A stretch of DNA of 61,451 bases from Nitrosomonas stercoris (GTDB taxonomy: Bacteria > Pseudomonadota > Gammaproteobacteria > Burkholderiales > Nitrosomonadaceae): positions 1-61,451 of the forward strand of contig AP019756.1 in assembly GCA_006742785.1 (NCBI GenBank), given 5' to 3'. Under the pieces are notes generated by a model that saw only the letters and a list, made by a program, of their open reading frames with translations, did not search any database and was not told the DNA's origin. The translations under genes and the position numbers were made by a program. Positions 43,781 to 50,805 of the stretch are shown piece after piece. Positions within the stretch are counted from its first letter, which is position 1; every line of letters begins with the position of its first letter.

Positions 43781-44098
43781 ATGAGCATAGATACAATGAA
43801 TATTGTTGGCCCTACGGGTTTTAAAGAATTGTTAGCGGCTGACAGCGTTCAAGATACAGTCATTCGCGGCGAGATAAAGGGATTAGTTATAGCCCTGAGA
43901 GTTGGCGAGAAAGACTTTGTTTTGGGGCGTTCGCGCGGTGGAGTGCGGTACTTCTATTCAATCGACGGAGCAGCATCAGTGTTGATTCAGTACGGCATTA
44001 ACCAGTTCGATTTGGATTTGAGAGGCTGGCTGCCGCGAACACTCACCAAGAATCAAAAAAGACAGTCTTTACCAGGTAGCACCAGTGAAGACATTTAG
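43781..44098 (+). CDS. ParC-like plasmid partition/replication-associated protein
   Basis: 105-aa protein: MNIVGPTGFKELLAADSVQDTVIRGE, VLGRSRGGVRYFYSIDGAAS and WLPRTLTKNQ. I associate this pattern with the ParC-family partition-associated proteins that sit beside rep genes on betaproteobacterial plasmids, with moderate certainty. It lies 200 bp upstream of the candidate rep. Confidence 0.5.
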   Translation: MSIDTMNIVGPTGFKELLAADSVQDTVIRGEIKGLVIALRVGEKDFVLGRSRGGVRYFYSIDGAASVLIQYGINQFDLDLRGWLPRTLTKNQKRQSLPGSTSEDI

Positions 44099-44147
44099 AA
44101 AAGCAAAAGCCCCCGATGGCACGGAGGCTTTGCAAGAATCAGGAACA

Positions 44148-44181
44148 CATACTTGAATTGTTTAGCCGCAATCCAAGTATG
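44148..44181. promoter_or_regulatory. Inverted repeat upstream of rep
   Basis: CATACTTG-18-CAAGTATG between the ParC-like gene and rep, preceded by AGCC...GGCT (44109-44130). It could be a countertranscribed-RNA stem-loop, an operator or a terminator. Confidence 0.4.
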
Positions 44182-44298
44182 ACCGCCGCAGAATCATAGA
44201 ACACAAAGAATCAACGACTAATTCGCTAATACTATTCTACGGCCTTGTTCCTTCTTTGACAAGTTATTGCGCTCTTGCGCGTGGCTGGAAGGGGTTAC

Positions 44299-45648
44299 AT
44301 GGCAACAAATCCACAACTCTCCCTATTTAGTCGGGAAGAAGAAGCCAGGGCATATCATGACTCTGAGCGGGCAGGTTTTTTTTCTATCCTGGTTAATGCT
44401 AAGGGCGACAAACGCCAATCATCTCACCGACTGATTGAGATGCCCACGGTACTGGGTTTAATCGATAAGAACCGCGACACCTGGATGACTCAGGCCGAGT
44501 TTATCCGGCCAAATCGACGTGTGGTTAACCTTGCCCGCGTCGGTCTGCTTTTTGCCGATTTGGACACCTACCGCGAGCCGTGGGCTTCTGGCCGAACGCC
44601 GGAGCAGTTAGTAGAGTCCATACTGTACTACTGCTCCCAAGAAGGCATTCCCCTTCCCTCAATACTGGTTTTTTCAGGTCGTGGCATACAAGCCAAATGG
44701 CTGTTAGATGGGACGTTACCGCGTCGGGCGCTTCCCAGGTGGAACGCTTGCCAGCGTTACTTAATCGACCGATTGTCCCATCTTGGAGCCGACCGCCAGG
44801 CAAAAGATGCCAGCCGCGTGCTGCGGGTCGTACAGACTGTTAACGAGAAAAGCGGAGAAATCTGCCGGGTTGTCCACGTTGAAAACGGGTCAGACGGCCA
44901 ACCGGTGCGTTATAACTTTGAGTATCTGGCTGAAATACTGCTGCCGGTATCTCGCTGGAAAATTGAACAGCAACATCAAGAACGGAAGGAACGCGCCAAC
45001 CGGCGGCAGCTCAAGCTGCTGCCAGGCGATAAGACAGACAACTTACACAGATTCAGTGGACGACAATTAGCTTGGCATCGACTTGAGGATTTGCGTACGT
45101 TGGCCAAGTTGCGCGGAGGTATCCAGGAAGGTGAACGTATGCTGTACCTTTTCTGGTATCTTAACTTCCTGCTGCTATCTGGTGCAACTAACAGCCGGCT
45201 AATGTATTACGAAGCAAGAGCCCTGGCTAAAGAGATTGACCCGAACTGGCTAGAAAACAGTAAAGAGTTGATGACCTTATACTCCAAGGCCAAAGCCTAC
45301 GAGAAAGGCGAGAAAATCAGCTTTGGCGGACGTGAGTATGCCCCGCTGTATACGCCCAGGAACGATACGCTAATCACCCTTTTCCAGATTACAGACGACG
45401 AACAGGCCCAGCTTCGTACGATCATCAGCAAAAAGATGGCAGCCGCGCGCCACAGAGAGCGCGAGACGGCTCGCAGGAGGGCGGCGGGTGCAGTGGATAG
45501 GGAAGCCTACCTAGAAGCCGCTAACGCGAAGCAGGTGCAGGCACAAGCGCTTAGAGCGCAAGGTTTGAGCATTCGGGTAATTGCCCAGCGAATGGGCGTG
45601 TCTGTTGGTTCCGTTTCGGGTTATCTGAAAGCGGCGACAGGTGCTTAA
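44299..45648 (+). CDS. Candidate replication initiator/primase (AEP-like)
   Basis: 449-aa protein; ATG 44299 preferred (GGAAGGGG five bases upstream) over a TTG at 44275. The N-terminal half looks like an archaeo-eukaryotic primase-type domain: LLFADLDTY (DxD), ILVFSGRGIQAKWLL and the basic ASRVLRVVQTVNEKSG. The C-terminal end is a resolvase-type HTH (LRAQGLSIRVIAQRMGVSVGSVSGYL). No other protein on the plasmid looks like an initiator, so this is the best Rep candidate. A purely priming role is possible. Confidence 0.6.
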   Translation: MATNPQLSLFSREEEARAYHDSERAGFFSILVNAKGDKRQSSHRLIEMPTVLGLIDKNRDTWMTQAEFIRPNRRVVNLARVGLLFADLDTYREPWASGRTPEQLVESILYYCSQEGIPLPSILVFSGRGIQAKWLLDGTLPRRALPRWNACQRYLIDRLSHLGADRQAKDASRVLRVVQTVNEKSGEICRVVHVENGSDGQPVRYNFEYLAEILLPVSRWKIEQQHQERKERANRRQLKLLPGDKTDNLHRFSGRQLAWHRLEDLRTLAKLRGGIQEGERMLYLFWYLNFLLLSGATNSRLMYYEARALAKEIDPNWLENSKELMTLYSKAKAYEKGEKISFGGREYAPLYTPRNDTLITLFQITDDEQAQLRTIISKKMAAARHRERETARRRAAGAVDREAYLEAANAKQVQAQALRAQGLSIRVIAQRMGVSVGSVSGYLKAATGA

Positions 45649-45670
45649 AGTTCTCCCCTCCATTTCAGCT

Positions 45671-45873
45671 GAAAGATCAGGTGTTCAAAGTCCGTGCGTA
45701 TTACTAATGGCGAAGCCTTTGTTTTTGAGTAGCCCAGCATTGATTTCAATGCGAGTAGCCGCAAGGGTTGTGGGTAAGTCGCTTGAGACTTATCCATCAT
45801 CCCGCGCAGTGCCGAAGGCACGGAGAAAGATCAGGTGTCCCAAGTCCGTCCGTGTTACTAATGGCGAAGCCTA
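45671..45873 (+). repeat. Dispersed repeat, copy 1 (126-bp core) with flanking 47-bp tandem
   Basis: Core 45700-45825 is identical over 126 bp to 46418-46543. The 47 bp before and into it (GAAAGATCAGGTGTTCAAAG...) are repeated directly after it at 45825-45873. Contains TTGAGACTTATCCATC and a GTGCCGAAGGCAC hairpin. Confidence 0.85.
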
Positions 45874-45885
45874 AAAGGTATCTGC

Positions 45886-46215
45886 ATGAGTAGATCAAGA
45901 AAATCATTTCCTCCTGAACTGTTAGAGCAATTGAGATTGATGCCGGTGAGGGTCGCGCTCGATGTTTTAGGGTTGTACTGGAAACGTGACCCTGATTTTG
46001 TTCCAATGAAAGATAAAAGTACCGTCCGGCTCCATGTGGCGTTAGGTGCGGGTGTAGTTGAGTTACTGGCTACTGGCTCAAAGTGGTATGACAGTAGAGC
46101 AGAAAAGGGCGGCGGCGGTGCTATCGACTTGGCAATGCACTTGTTGAAGCTGGATTTTGTTGCCGCTGTGAAGCTTTGTACAAATAATAAAAAAATATCT
46201 GGATTTAGCGGCTGA
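45886..46215 (+). CDS. Truncated primase-like (DUF3991/CHC2-type N-terminal) protein
   Basis: 109-aa protein; KSTVRLHVALGAGVVELLAT and GSKWYDSRAEKGGGGAIDLAMHLL resemble the N-terminal domain of plasmid DUF3991-TOPRIM primases. The catalytic TOPRIM part is absent, so it is either a deleted remnant or a stand-alone domain. It sits exactly between two identical 126-bp repeats. Confidence 0.6.
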   Translation: MSRSRKSFPPELLEQLRLMPVRVALDVLGLYWKRDPDFVPMKDKSTVRLHVALGAGVVELLATGSKWYDSRAEKGGGGAIDLAMHLLKLDFVAAVKLCTNNKKISGFSG

Positions 46216-46417
46216 TCTATTTTATGAGATTGTTTGTTACTTTTCCTGTTTTCGCTTTTCATGCCTCATGTTGAGGTTTGAAAAGCGGAAATATTCAATT
46301 ATCCAAAGTGATTTGGAACCTAACAATCGCTTTATTTCTAAAAATATCGTGAGACAGACTCATGCGTACTACAGGCTAAAAATGGAGGTTTTTGAGTTTG
46401 GCACAAGTCCCTCCCCT

Positions 46418-46543
46418 ATTACTAATGGCGAAGCCTTTGTTTTTGAGTAGCCCAGCATTGATTTCAATGCGAGTAGCCGCAAGGGTTGTGGGTAAGTCGC
46501 TTGAGACTTATCCATCATCCCGCGCAGTGCCGAAGGCACGGAG
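46418..46543 (+). repeat. Dispersed repeat, copy 2
   Basis: Identical to 45700-45825. Preceded by CACAAGTCCCTCCCCT, the same flank seen in the inverted partial copy at 34985-35046. Otherwise 46216-46647 holds nothing recognised. Confidence 0.85.
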
Positions 46544-46647
46544 TTTTGGAAATGGGAACGTTCGTTCACGAACACAAATCTGTTTTCAAATTGCATTCAT
46601 ATTCATTTCTATTAAAGAAGTACAGCTTTGCTGGGTATTTTCGCTTT

Positions 46648-46915
46648 CCCTAAACGGTTGTCCAGCCCTGCCATTCCTTCAAGGGCCGGGCTATGCCCTG
46701 AAATAGTCACCCGTTCGCACTCACTACGCTCCCTTGCGCTGCGGCCTCCAACTTCTCCCTTTCCGGACTGTCCTGTCTGGCCTTCCTACGGGAAAATTAC
46801 GGCGAAAGACACTCAGCAAAGCAAATATGTTTATTCAATAAAAAGGTATCTATATGAATGCAAAAAATTGTAAAACCAAAAAAAATAAAATCCGGCTCTG
46901 ACATCTAGCAAAGCA
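46648..46915 (+). repeat. Leader repeat, copy B
   Basis: Same orientation as and highly similar to 10566-10825. Contains a shortened version (46854-46901, 15 codons) of the small basic peptide gene of copy A. Precedes the operon 46993-48312. Confidence 0.75.
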
Positions 46916-46992
46916 AATGTAAGCCAGTAATCTATAATAGAATTTATTAAAACCGTCCCGGCGGAACCGGGATTCCTAATAGGAGCAACATT

Positions 46993-47514
46993 ATGTATTA
47001 CCTTATCGAAACCAATTACGTTGGCCCCAACCGAACTCAAGATCAGTATATTGATGCCAGTAAGATTGAGATCTGCGTTTCCCCCGCTGTTACTAATAGT
47101 AGTGGCGAAAAACTTACAAGGGGATGGTGTGGCACTACCAACGATTGGGCTGTTTATGCTCACGGCGAGTACGCTACCATCGAAGAGGCTCGCGCCGCGA
47201 TCAATGAGATATTCGGTGAAGTGCGCGACTCTGACGCCAACGGCGACAGCTTTGAACCTGACGATGAAGACGTTGTGCAGACTTTCAAATCTGGTAAATA
47301 CGCGCCCATGAGCAGCCAAAATACCGCTGACTGGGCTTATGAGTGGATTCAGTCCGATATTGATGCTGATACCACTGATGAACATATTACTGACCTGGTG
47401 GCGGAGTATGAAGCTGAGGCTAATCGTTTTGGCGGCACCTTGGATAGCGACCTAGAGGACTTTATGAAGCAACGCCGCCAAGAGTTGATTGATGAACTGG
47501 AAGATAAAATCTGA
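46993..47514 (+). CDS. Conserved plasmid hypothetical protein, 173 aa
   Basis: Acidic protein MYYLIETNYVGPNRTQDQYI... with TSSGEK-like and WCGTTNDWAVYAHGEY segments and a charged helical C-terminus (DFMKQRRQELIDELEDK). RBS TAGGAGC nine bases before ATG. First gene after leader repeat B. Its first 20 residues resemble those of the chimeric virB11 fragment at 49201-49425. Function unknown. Confidence 0.65.
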   Translation: MYYLIETNYVGPNRTQDQYIDASKIEICVSPAVTNSSGEKLTRGWCGTTNDWAVYAHGEYATIEEARAAINEIFGEVRDSDANGDSFEPDDEDVVQTFKSGKYAPMSSQNTADWAYEWIQSDIDADTTDEHITDLVAEYEAEANRFGGTLDSDLEDFMKQRRQELIDELEDKI

Positions 47515-47941
47515 TTCTCTAATTCATTTACGAGTACCAGCGGCCACCAAAGGCCGCTGGATTCGTGCAAGCCGTGCCGCCGAAATGCGCCTCACTGATT
47601 GGATTGTTAACGCTGTGGAGACATACATGCACCAACAAATGAACAAGGTGGTCATTCCCGATGATCTGAAATTTTCTGACTTACACTTGGCGCGTGAATC
47701 CGATGGAGACGTTAGTTTCGATTGGGGCGTGATAGAGCGCATCTGTAAGGCGAGTGGCCTTTCAGTGGATATTTTCCGTGATGCGCCAGAGGACAATGTT
47801 TCCGGGCTAATTGTTGGCTGGTACCAGGCACATTGTCAGCAAGGCGGTGAACGCGATCCGGTTGCCGACGATTTGATTGCCGAAATAGCTGCTGAGGAAA
47901 AAGCAGGACAAATAATTAGCCATCAACCAGGACGTGCATAA
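47492..47941 (+). CDS. Ribbon-helix-helix-like regulator, 149 aa
   Basis: Overlaps the previous gene by 23 bp. SLIHLRVPAATKGRWIRASRAAEMRLTDWIVNAVETYM looks like an Arc/MetJ-type RHH DNA-binding domain (beta strand, helix, helix); residues 60-149 form an acidic helical domain. Possible operon regulator. Confidence 0.6.
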   Translation: MNWKIKSDSLIHLRVPAATKGRWIRASRAAEMRLTDWIVNAVETYMHQQMNKVVIPDDLKFSDLHLARESDGDVSFDWGVIERICKASGLSVDIFRDAPEDNVSGLIVGWYQAHCQQGGERDPVADDLIAEIAAEEKAGQIISHQPGRA

Positions 47942-47973
47942 CCAATAAACTCAACTAAACCGAGGAACCGCAG

Positions 47974-48312
47974 ATGCTTTTAAGTTCATTCTCGTTAAAT
48001 ATGATTAATAAATTCCCCGCCAAAATCCTTGTAAAAGAGATAAGCGCGGAGGAGGCGCGCCTACAACTTCTGGCTCTCGCCGAGGAGGATGGCGAATCGG
48101 AACTGATTCAATCAGCGGTGGGACATGCAGACACCGCCGCCATCTTTTCAGATGTACTCGGACTTCCAGTCCGAGTAAACAGAATCACCGTTTCTTTAAA
48201 AACAGGTGATAGGGCTGTTGTTGGCCAATACTCCGGCCCAAGGTTGCAGGAGGGTGCCATAAAATTGCCAGAAGGCGCAGCCATCTTGTGGTTGGCATTG
48301 GAGGTTAAGTAG
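47974..48312 (+). CDS. DUF1874 / AcrIII-1-like ring nuclease (putative anti-CRISPR)
   Basis: 112-aa protein that fits the DUF1874 (STIV B116) family along its whole length: SFSLNMINKFP, SAVGHADTA, VNRITV, GDRAVV and GPRLQEG. The viral member AcrIII-1 degrades cyclic tetra-adenylate and so blocks type III CRISPR immunity. The catalytic His corresponds to His51, and Ser7, Arg70, Arg90 and Glu93 match in spacing (His to Arg 19, Arg to Glu 3) what I recall of the active site. Last gene of the 46993 operon. Function is inferred from the family. Confidence 0.85.
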   Translation: MLLSSFSLNMINKFPAKILVKEISAEEARLQLLALAEEDGESELIQSAVGHADTAAIFSDVLGLPVRVNRITVSLKTGDRAVVGQYSGPRLQEGAIKLPEGAAILWLALEVK

Positions 48313-48328
48313 TTTTTTTGTGACATAC

Positions 48329-48871
48329 TCAATCGGGCGCAGGCACCACCTTCTGATTTGATATGGGGTCTGTCGCCATCCGCCGCAGTTGAACATCGCC
48401 GTTTGCTGGTGTTTTGCAGTGCTGCCGTAACATACGGTTGACAGCTTCGCTGTATAAGTTCCTAAACTCATAATGGTAACCCATCACGAACCCGGTGCAG
48501 ACCAAGCCGAGCGCCAAGACCAACACCGCTTGCAGAAACAAATACATGGCTGACATTATCTCGGCCTGGTCGGCCTTTTGAAGCTCACGCACCAGATCCG
48601 TGTATGACTCAGGCGAGAAAATAGCTATTGCCACAGCCGACCAGAAGACCAGGAACGGTACCGTGACGAGTAATTTTTCAACGACCACAAACGCTACGCG
48701 ACCTAGATTAAAAAACTGCGCGAGCGCAGTTCGTCCGTCACGGAATGCCATGCGTTGCATGGCTGCATACTGCGCATCGGACACTTTCCCGATTACGACG
48801 CCATTCATGTAGACGTTCCAAATGGTCGGCTGATCATTCGACCAGAGGTTTGCTTTTTTCATACGATTCAC
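48329..48871 (-). CDS. Membrane protein of unknown function, 178-180 aa
   Basis: Two long hydrophobic segments (about 65-85 VAFVVVEKLLVTVPFLVFWSA and 108-130 YLFLQAVLVLALGLVCTGFV). The N-terminal cytosolic part has VYMNGVVIGKVSDAQYAAMQRMAF. ATG 48862 (MKKANLWSND) is an alternative start. It overlaps the upstream gene by 4 bp. Possibly a transfer-accessory or exclusion protein by location; not recognised. Confidence 0.55.
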   Translation of the reverse strand: MNRMKKANLWSNDQPTIWNVYMNGVVIGKVSDAQYAAMQRMAFRDGRTALAQFFNLGRVAFVVVEKLLVTVPFLVFWSAVAIAIFSPESYTDLVRELQKADQAEIMSAMYLFLQAVLVLALGLVCTGFVMGYHYEFRNLYSEAVNRMLRQHCKTPANGDVQLRRMATDPISNQKVVPAPD

Positions 48872-49089
48872 TCCCTCGTTAGATTGTTACTTTTCCTGTA
48901 CCTATACAGGTAGCTCCTTAAAGTGTTCAGTTTAATCCGGATTCCATTTTTATTGAGCAAATCAAGAATATCTTTGTGGCTGACGCCATTTTTAATTTGT
49001 TGATCAATAATGGGCATGAAATCTTTTAAAATGGCCGCGTTGCTTCCCTTTGGTAGGCTTTTTATTGCTTCAGCCAGATTGTTCATCAT
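48868..49089 (-). CDS. Small HTH-type DNA-binding protein
   Basis: 73 aa from ATG 49089 (MMNNLAEAIKSLPKGSNAAI). The C-terminal part VSHKDILDLLNKNGIRIKLNTLRSYLYRYRK has an HTH-like layout, similar in style to small plasmid regulators and to the TraK/StbA-like protein at 2514. Overlaps the membrane-protein gene (ATGA). Confidence 0.55.
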   Translation of the reverse strand: MMNNLAEAIKSLPKGSNAAILKDFMPIIDQQIKNGVSHKDILDLLNKNGIRIKLNTLRSYLYRYRKSNNLTRE

Positions 49090-49200
49090 TTTTAAAACAT
49101 ATAAGCATAAAAATTGCATTAATTATATATGAAAATGAAAAAATAAAAAGTTTATCCAGTGGAGCCGGTTTGTTGTCTACGATTAAATATTGAGCTTAGA

Positions 49201-49425
49201 TCAGAAAATCGTTGGTTCGCCAGGGCCGATTGCATCTTCTAACGTTTTAATCGCTGTGATCTTTCCAGTGCCGGTGGTTCCAGATAAGACAATATTCTGA
49301 CGGTACTGGACTGCCTTTTTTAGAAACTCAATGATCTTGCCTGCCTTAAGCAAGCTCAAAAGCTCTTCTGAATAATCTCGAGTTTGGCTTGAGTTAGTGT
49401 ATTTAGCTTCAACGAGGTAAAACAT
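49201..49425 (-). pseudogene. Chimeric fragment: 173-aa-gene start fused to a virB11 piece
   Basis: 74 codons. Residues 1-20 (MFYLVEAKYTNSSQTRDYSE) resemble the start of the gene at 46993. Residues 21-68 copy virB11 (ELLSLLKAGKIIEFLKKAVQ, YRQNIVLSG) with about 60 bp nearly identical at DNA level to 53350-53415. The Walker A is damaged (TTGTGKITA instead of ATGSGKTTV). It is probably a duplication remnant; expression cannot be excluded. Confidence 0.75.
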
Positions 49426-49447
49426 AGTGTCGCTCCTATTAAATTAG

Positions 49448-49503
49448 GCCTGCGTACAGGGCAAATGAAAAATTGAAACCGTGCATTTGCCCTGTACGCA
49501 GGC
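49448..49503. terminator. 20-bp perfect hairpin at the end of the transfer operon
   Basis: GCCTGCGTACAGGGCAAATG, 16-base loop, CATTTGCCCTGTACGCAGGC. Lies 10 bp past the stop of the KfrB-domain gene. There is no T-run on the minus strand, so it may protect the mRNA end or act as a bidirectional barrier. Confidence 0.65.
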
Positions 49504-49512
49504 ATTTAGTGT

Positions 49513-50739
49513 TTAGCGACTAAGCTGCGGCTGCGGTTGTTGTGTGGGTGTTTTTACGGGAGATTTTGCTTGCTCTTGCGAAGGTTTTGCAGGCTCTTGG
49601 CCTTTGGCCATGTCTTGCGTAAAGGCATGAACATGTTTTAAAAACGCAGCCCTGCTTTTTGAATTGGTGATATTTTGTTCTGCCCACTTTTCCGCTTGTT
49701 TACGCACATATTCAGAACGTTGCTGATTGTACGTTACAATATTAGCCTTACCTCTATCTTGATTGTATTCAACCTTGATATTGGTTCGCCCGATTTTAAT
49801 TTCGTTATTGTCGAACTGCCGAGTGAGTTCAGCGCCATTTTCGAGTTTAGATAAATCATGCGCTACGGCGGAATTTTTCCCCACTTGTTGTACTAAGTGA
49901 GTGTCGCTCATCATTATGATTTTTCCGGCGTACTGAGCATTGGGCTTTGCTAAGTAGACAAAGCCTTTACGCTCATTACTACTGACAAGATCACGGGCTG
50001 CCTCCCAATCGGGTTTGAGTAACCGTTCTCCAATGTATTTAATTGCTTCTTGTGCGTCTTTTTCCATGGTTATCACCTTATTTAAATTAACACCCTTAAC
50101 GCGGGCAGGAACGCCACCAGATAGTGGTATATCAGAGGTGGACTGGGCGGGCGCATATGCTAAATCCTTTGCATCTTCTAGCGTCTCCCTTGCAATAGAC
50201 TTTTCTTCTTCGCTAGCGCTAGGGTCACTGAAAACCCGATCAAACTTAATACGAGCCAACATTAAAGTACGATCGTAAAGGTTTTCAGTACCTAGTGCAT
50301 CAACTAAACGTAACTTTTCAACCATGTTTACTGCGTCTTTTTCAGTCGGGTATGCTGCTATAGCATCAAAAGCGTTCTCTTCCAAAGACACATCTTTTTG
50401 CGCGTACAATAGCCAGCTTTGCGGCTTAATGTTAGCCTTAGCTGCATCAACAGTAATACCATTTTGCTCAGATACGCCTACTATTTTGAATTCACCGGAC
50501 CAAAGTTTTGGGAGTTTTACACCAATAAGCTGATATACCGATTTTGTGAAAGCATCTTCGTTAATTTCTCCGTTGGTATAACGACGGCGAGATAGTGCAG
50601 CTTGATTGATTCCCTGTACGGCGTCATCAGTATGATAAGAAAGTAGCTCACCCTCTAAACCGTTAGCCATCTCTTCACGGATTTTTTCATTTAACCGTTC
50701 CCCGATGTATTTAATTGCGTCTTTTGCCTCTTTTTCCAT
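49513..50739 (-). CDS. KfrB-domain protein with internal duplication
   Basis: About 408 aa. Start placed at ATG 50739 (AAGGTG seven bases before it) rather than the upstream GTG. Residues about 225-325 match a KfrB domain: YAGKIIMMSDTHLVQQVGKNSAVAHDLSKLE and VEYNQDRGKANI. The start MEKEAKDAIKYIGERL recurs at about 226 as MEKDAQEAIKYIGERL, and about 90 bp of DNA (50697-50785 and 50027-50118) is a direct repeat that includes the ribosome-binding site. A second initiation at 50068 would give a separate KfrB protein. Last gene of the transfer operon; C-terminus Pro/Gln-rich. Confidence 0.7.
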   Translation of the reverse strand: MEKEAKDAIKYIGERLNEKIREEMANGLEGELLSYHTDDAVQGINQAALSRRRYTNGEINEDAFTKSVYQLIGVKLPKLWSGEFKIVGVSEQNGITVDAAKANIKPQSWLLYAQKDVSLEENAFDAIAAYPTEKDAVNMVEKLRLVDALGTENLYDRTLMLARIKFDRVFSDPSASEEEKSIARETLEDAKDLAYAPAQSTSDIPLSGGVPARVKGVNLNKVITMEKDAQEAIKYIGERLLKPDWEAARDLVSSNERKGFVYLAKPNAQYAGKIIMMSDTHLVQQVGKNSAVAHDLSKLENGAELTRQFDNNEIKIGRTNIKVEYNQDRGKANIVTYNQQRSEYVRKQAEKWAEQNITNSKSRAAFLKHVHAFTQDMAKGQEPAKPSQEQAKSPVKTPTQQPQPQLSR

Positions 50740-50805
50740 AGTTATCACCTTATTTAAATTAACACCCTTAACGCGGGCAGAAACGCTGATATATGGCCGC
50801 CGAGG

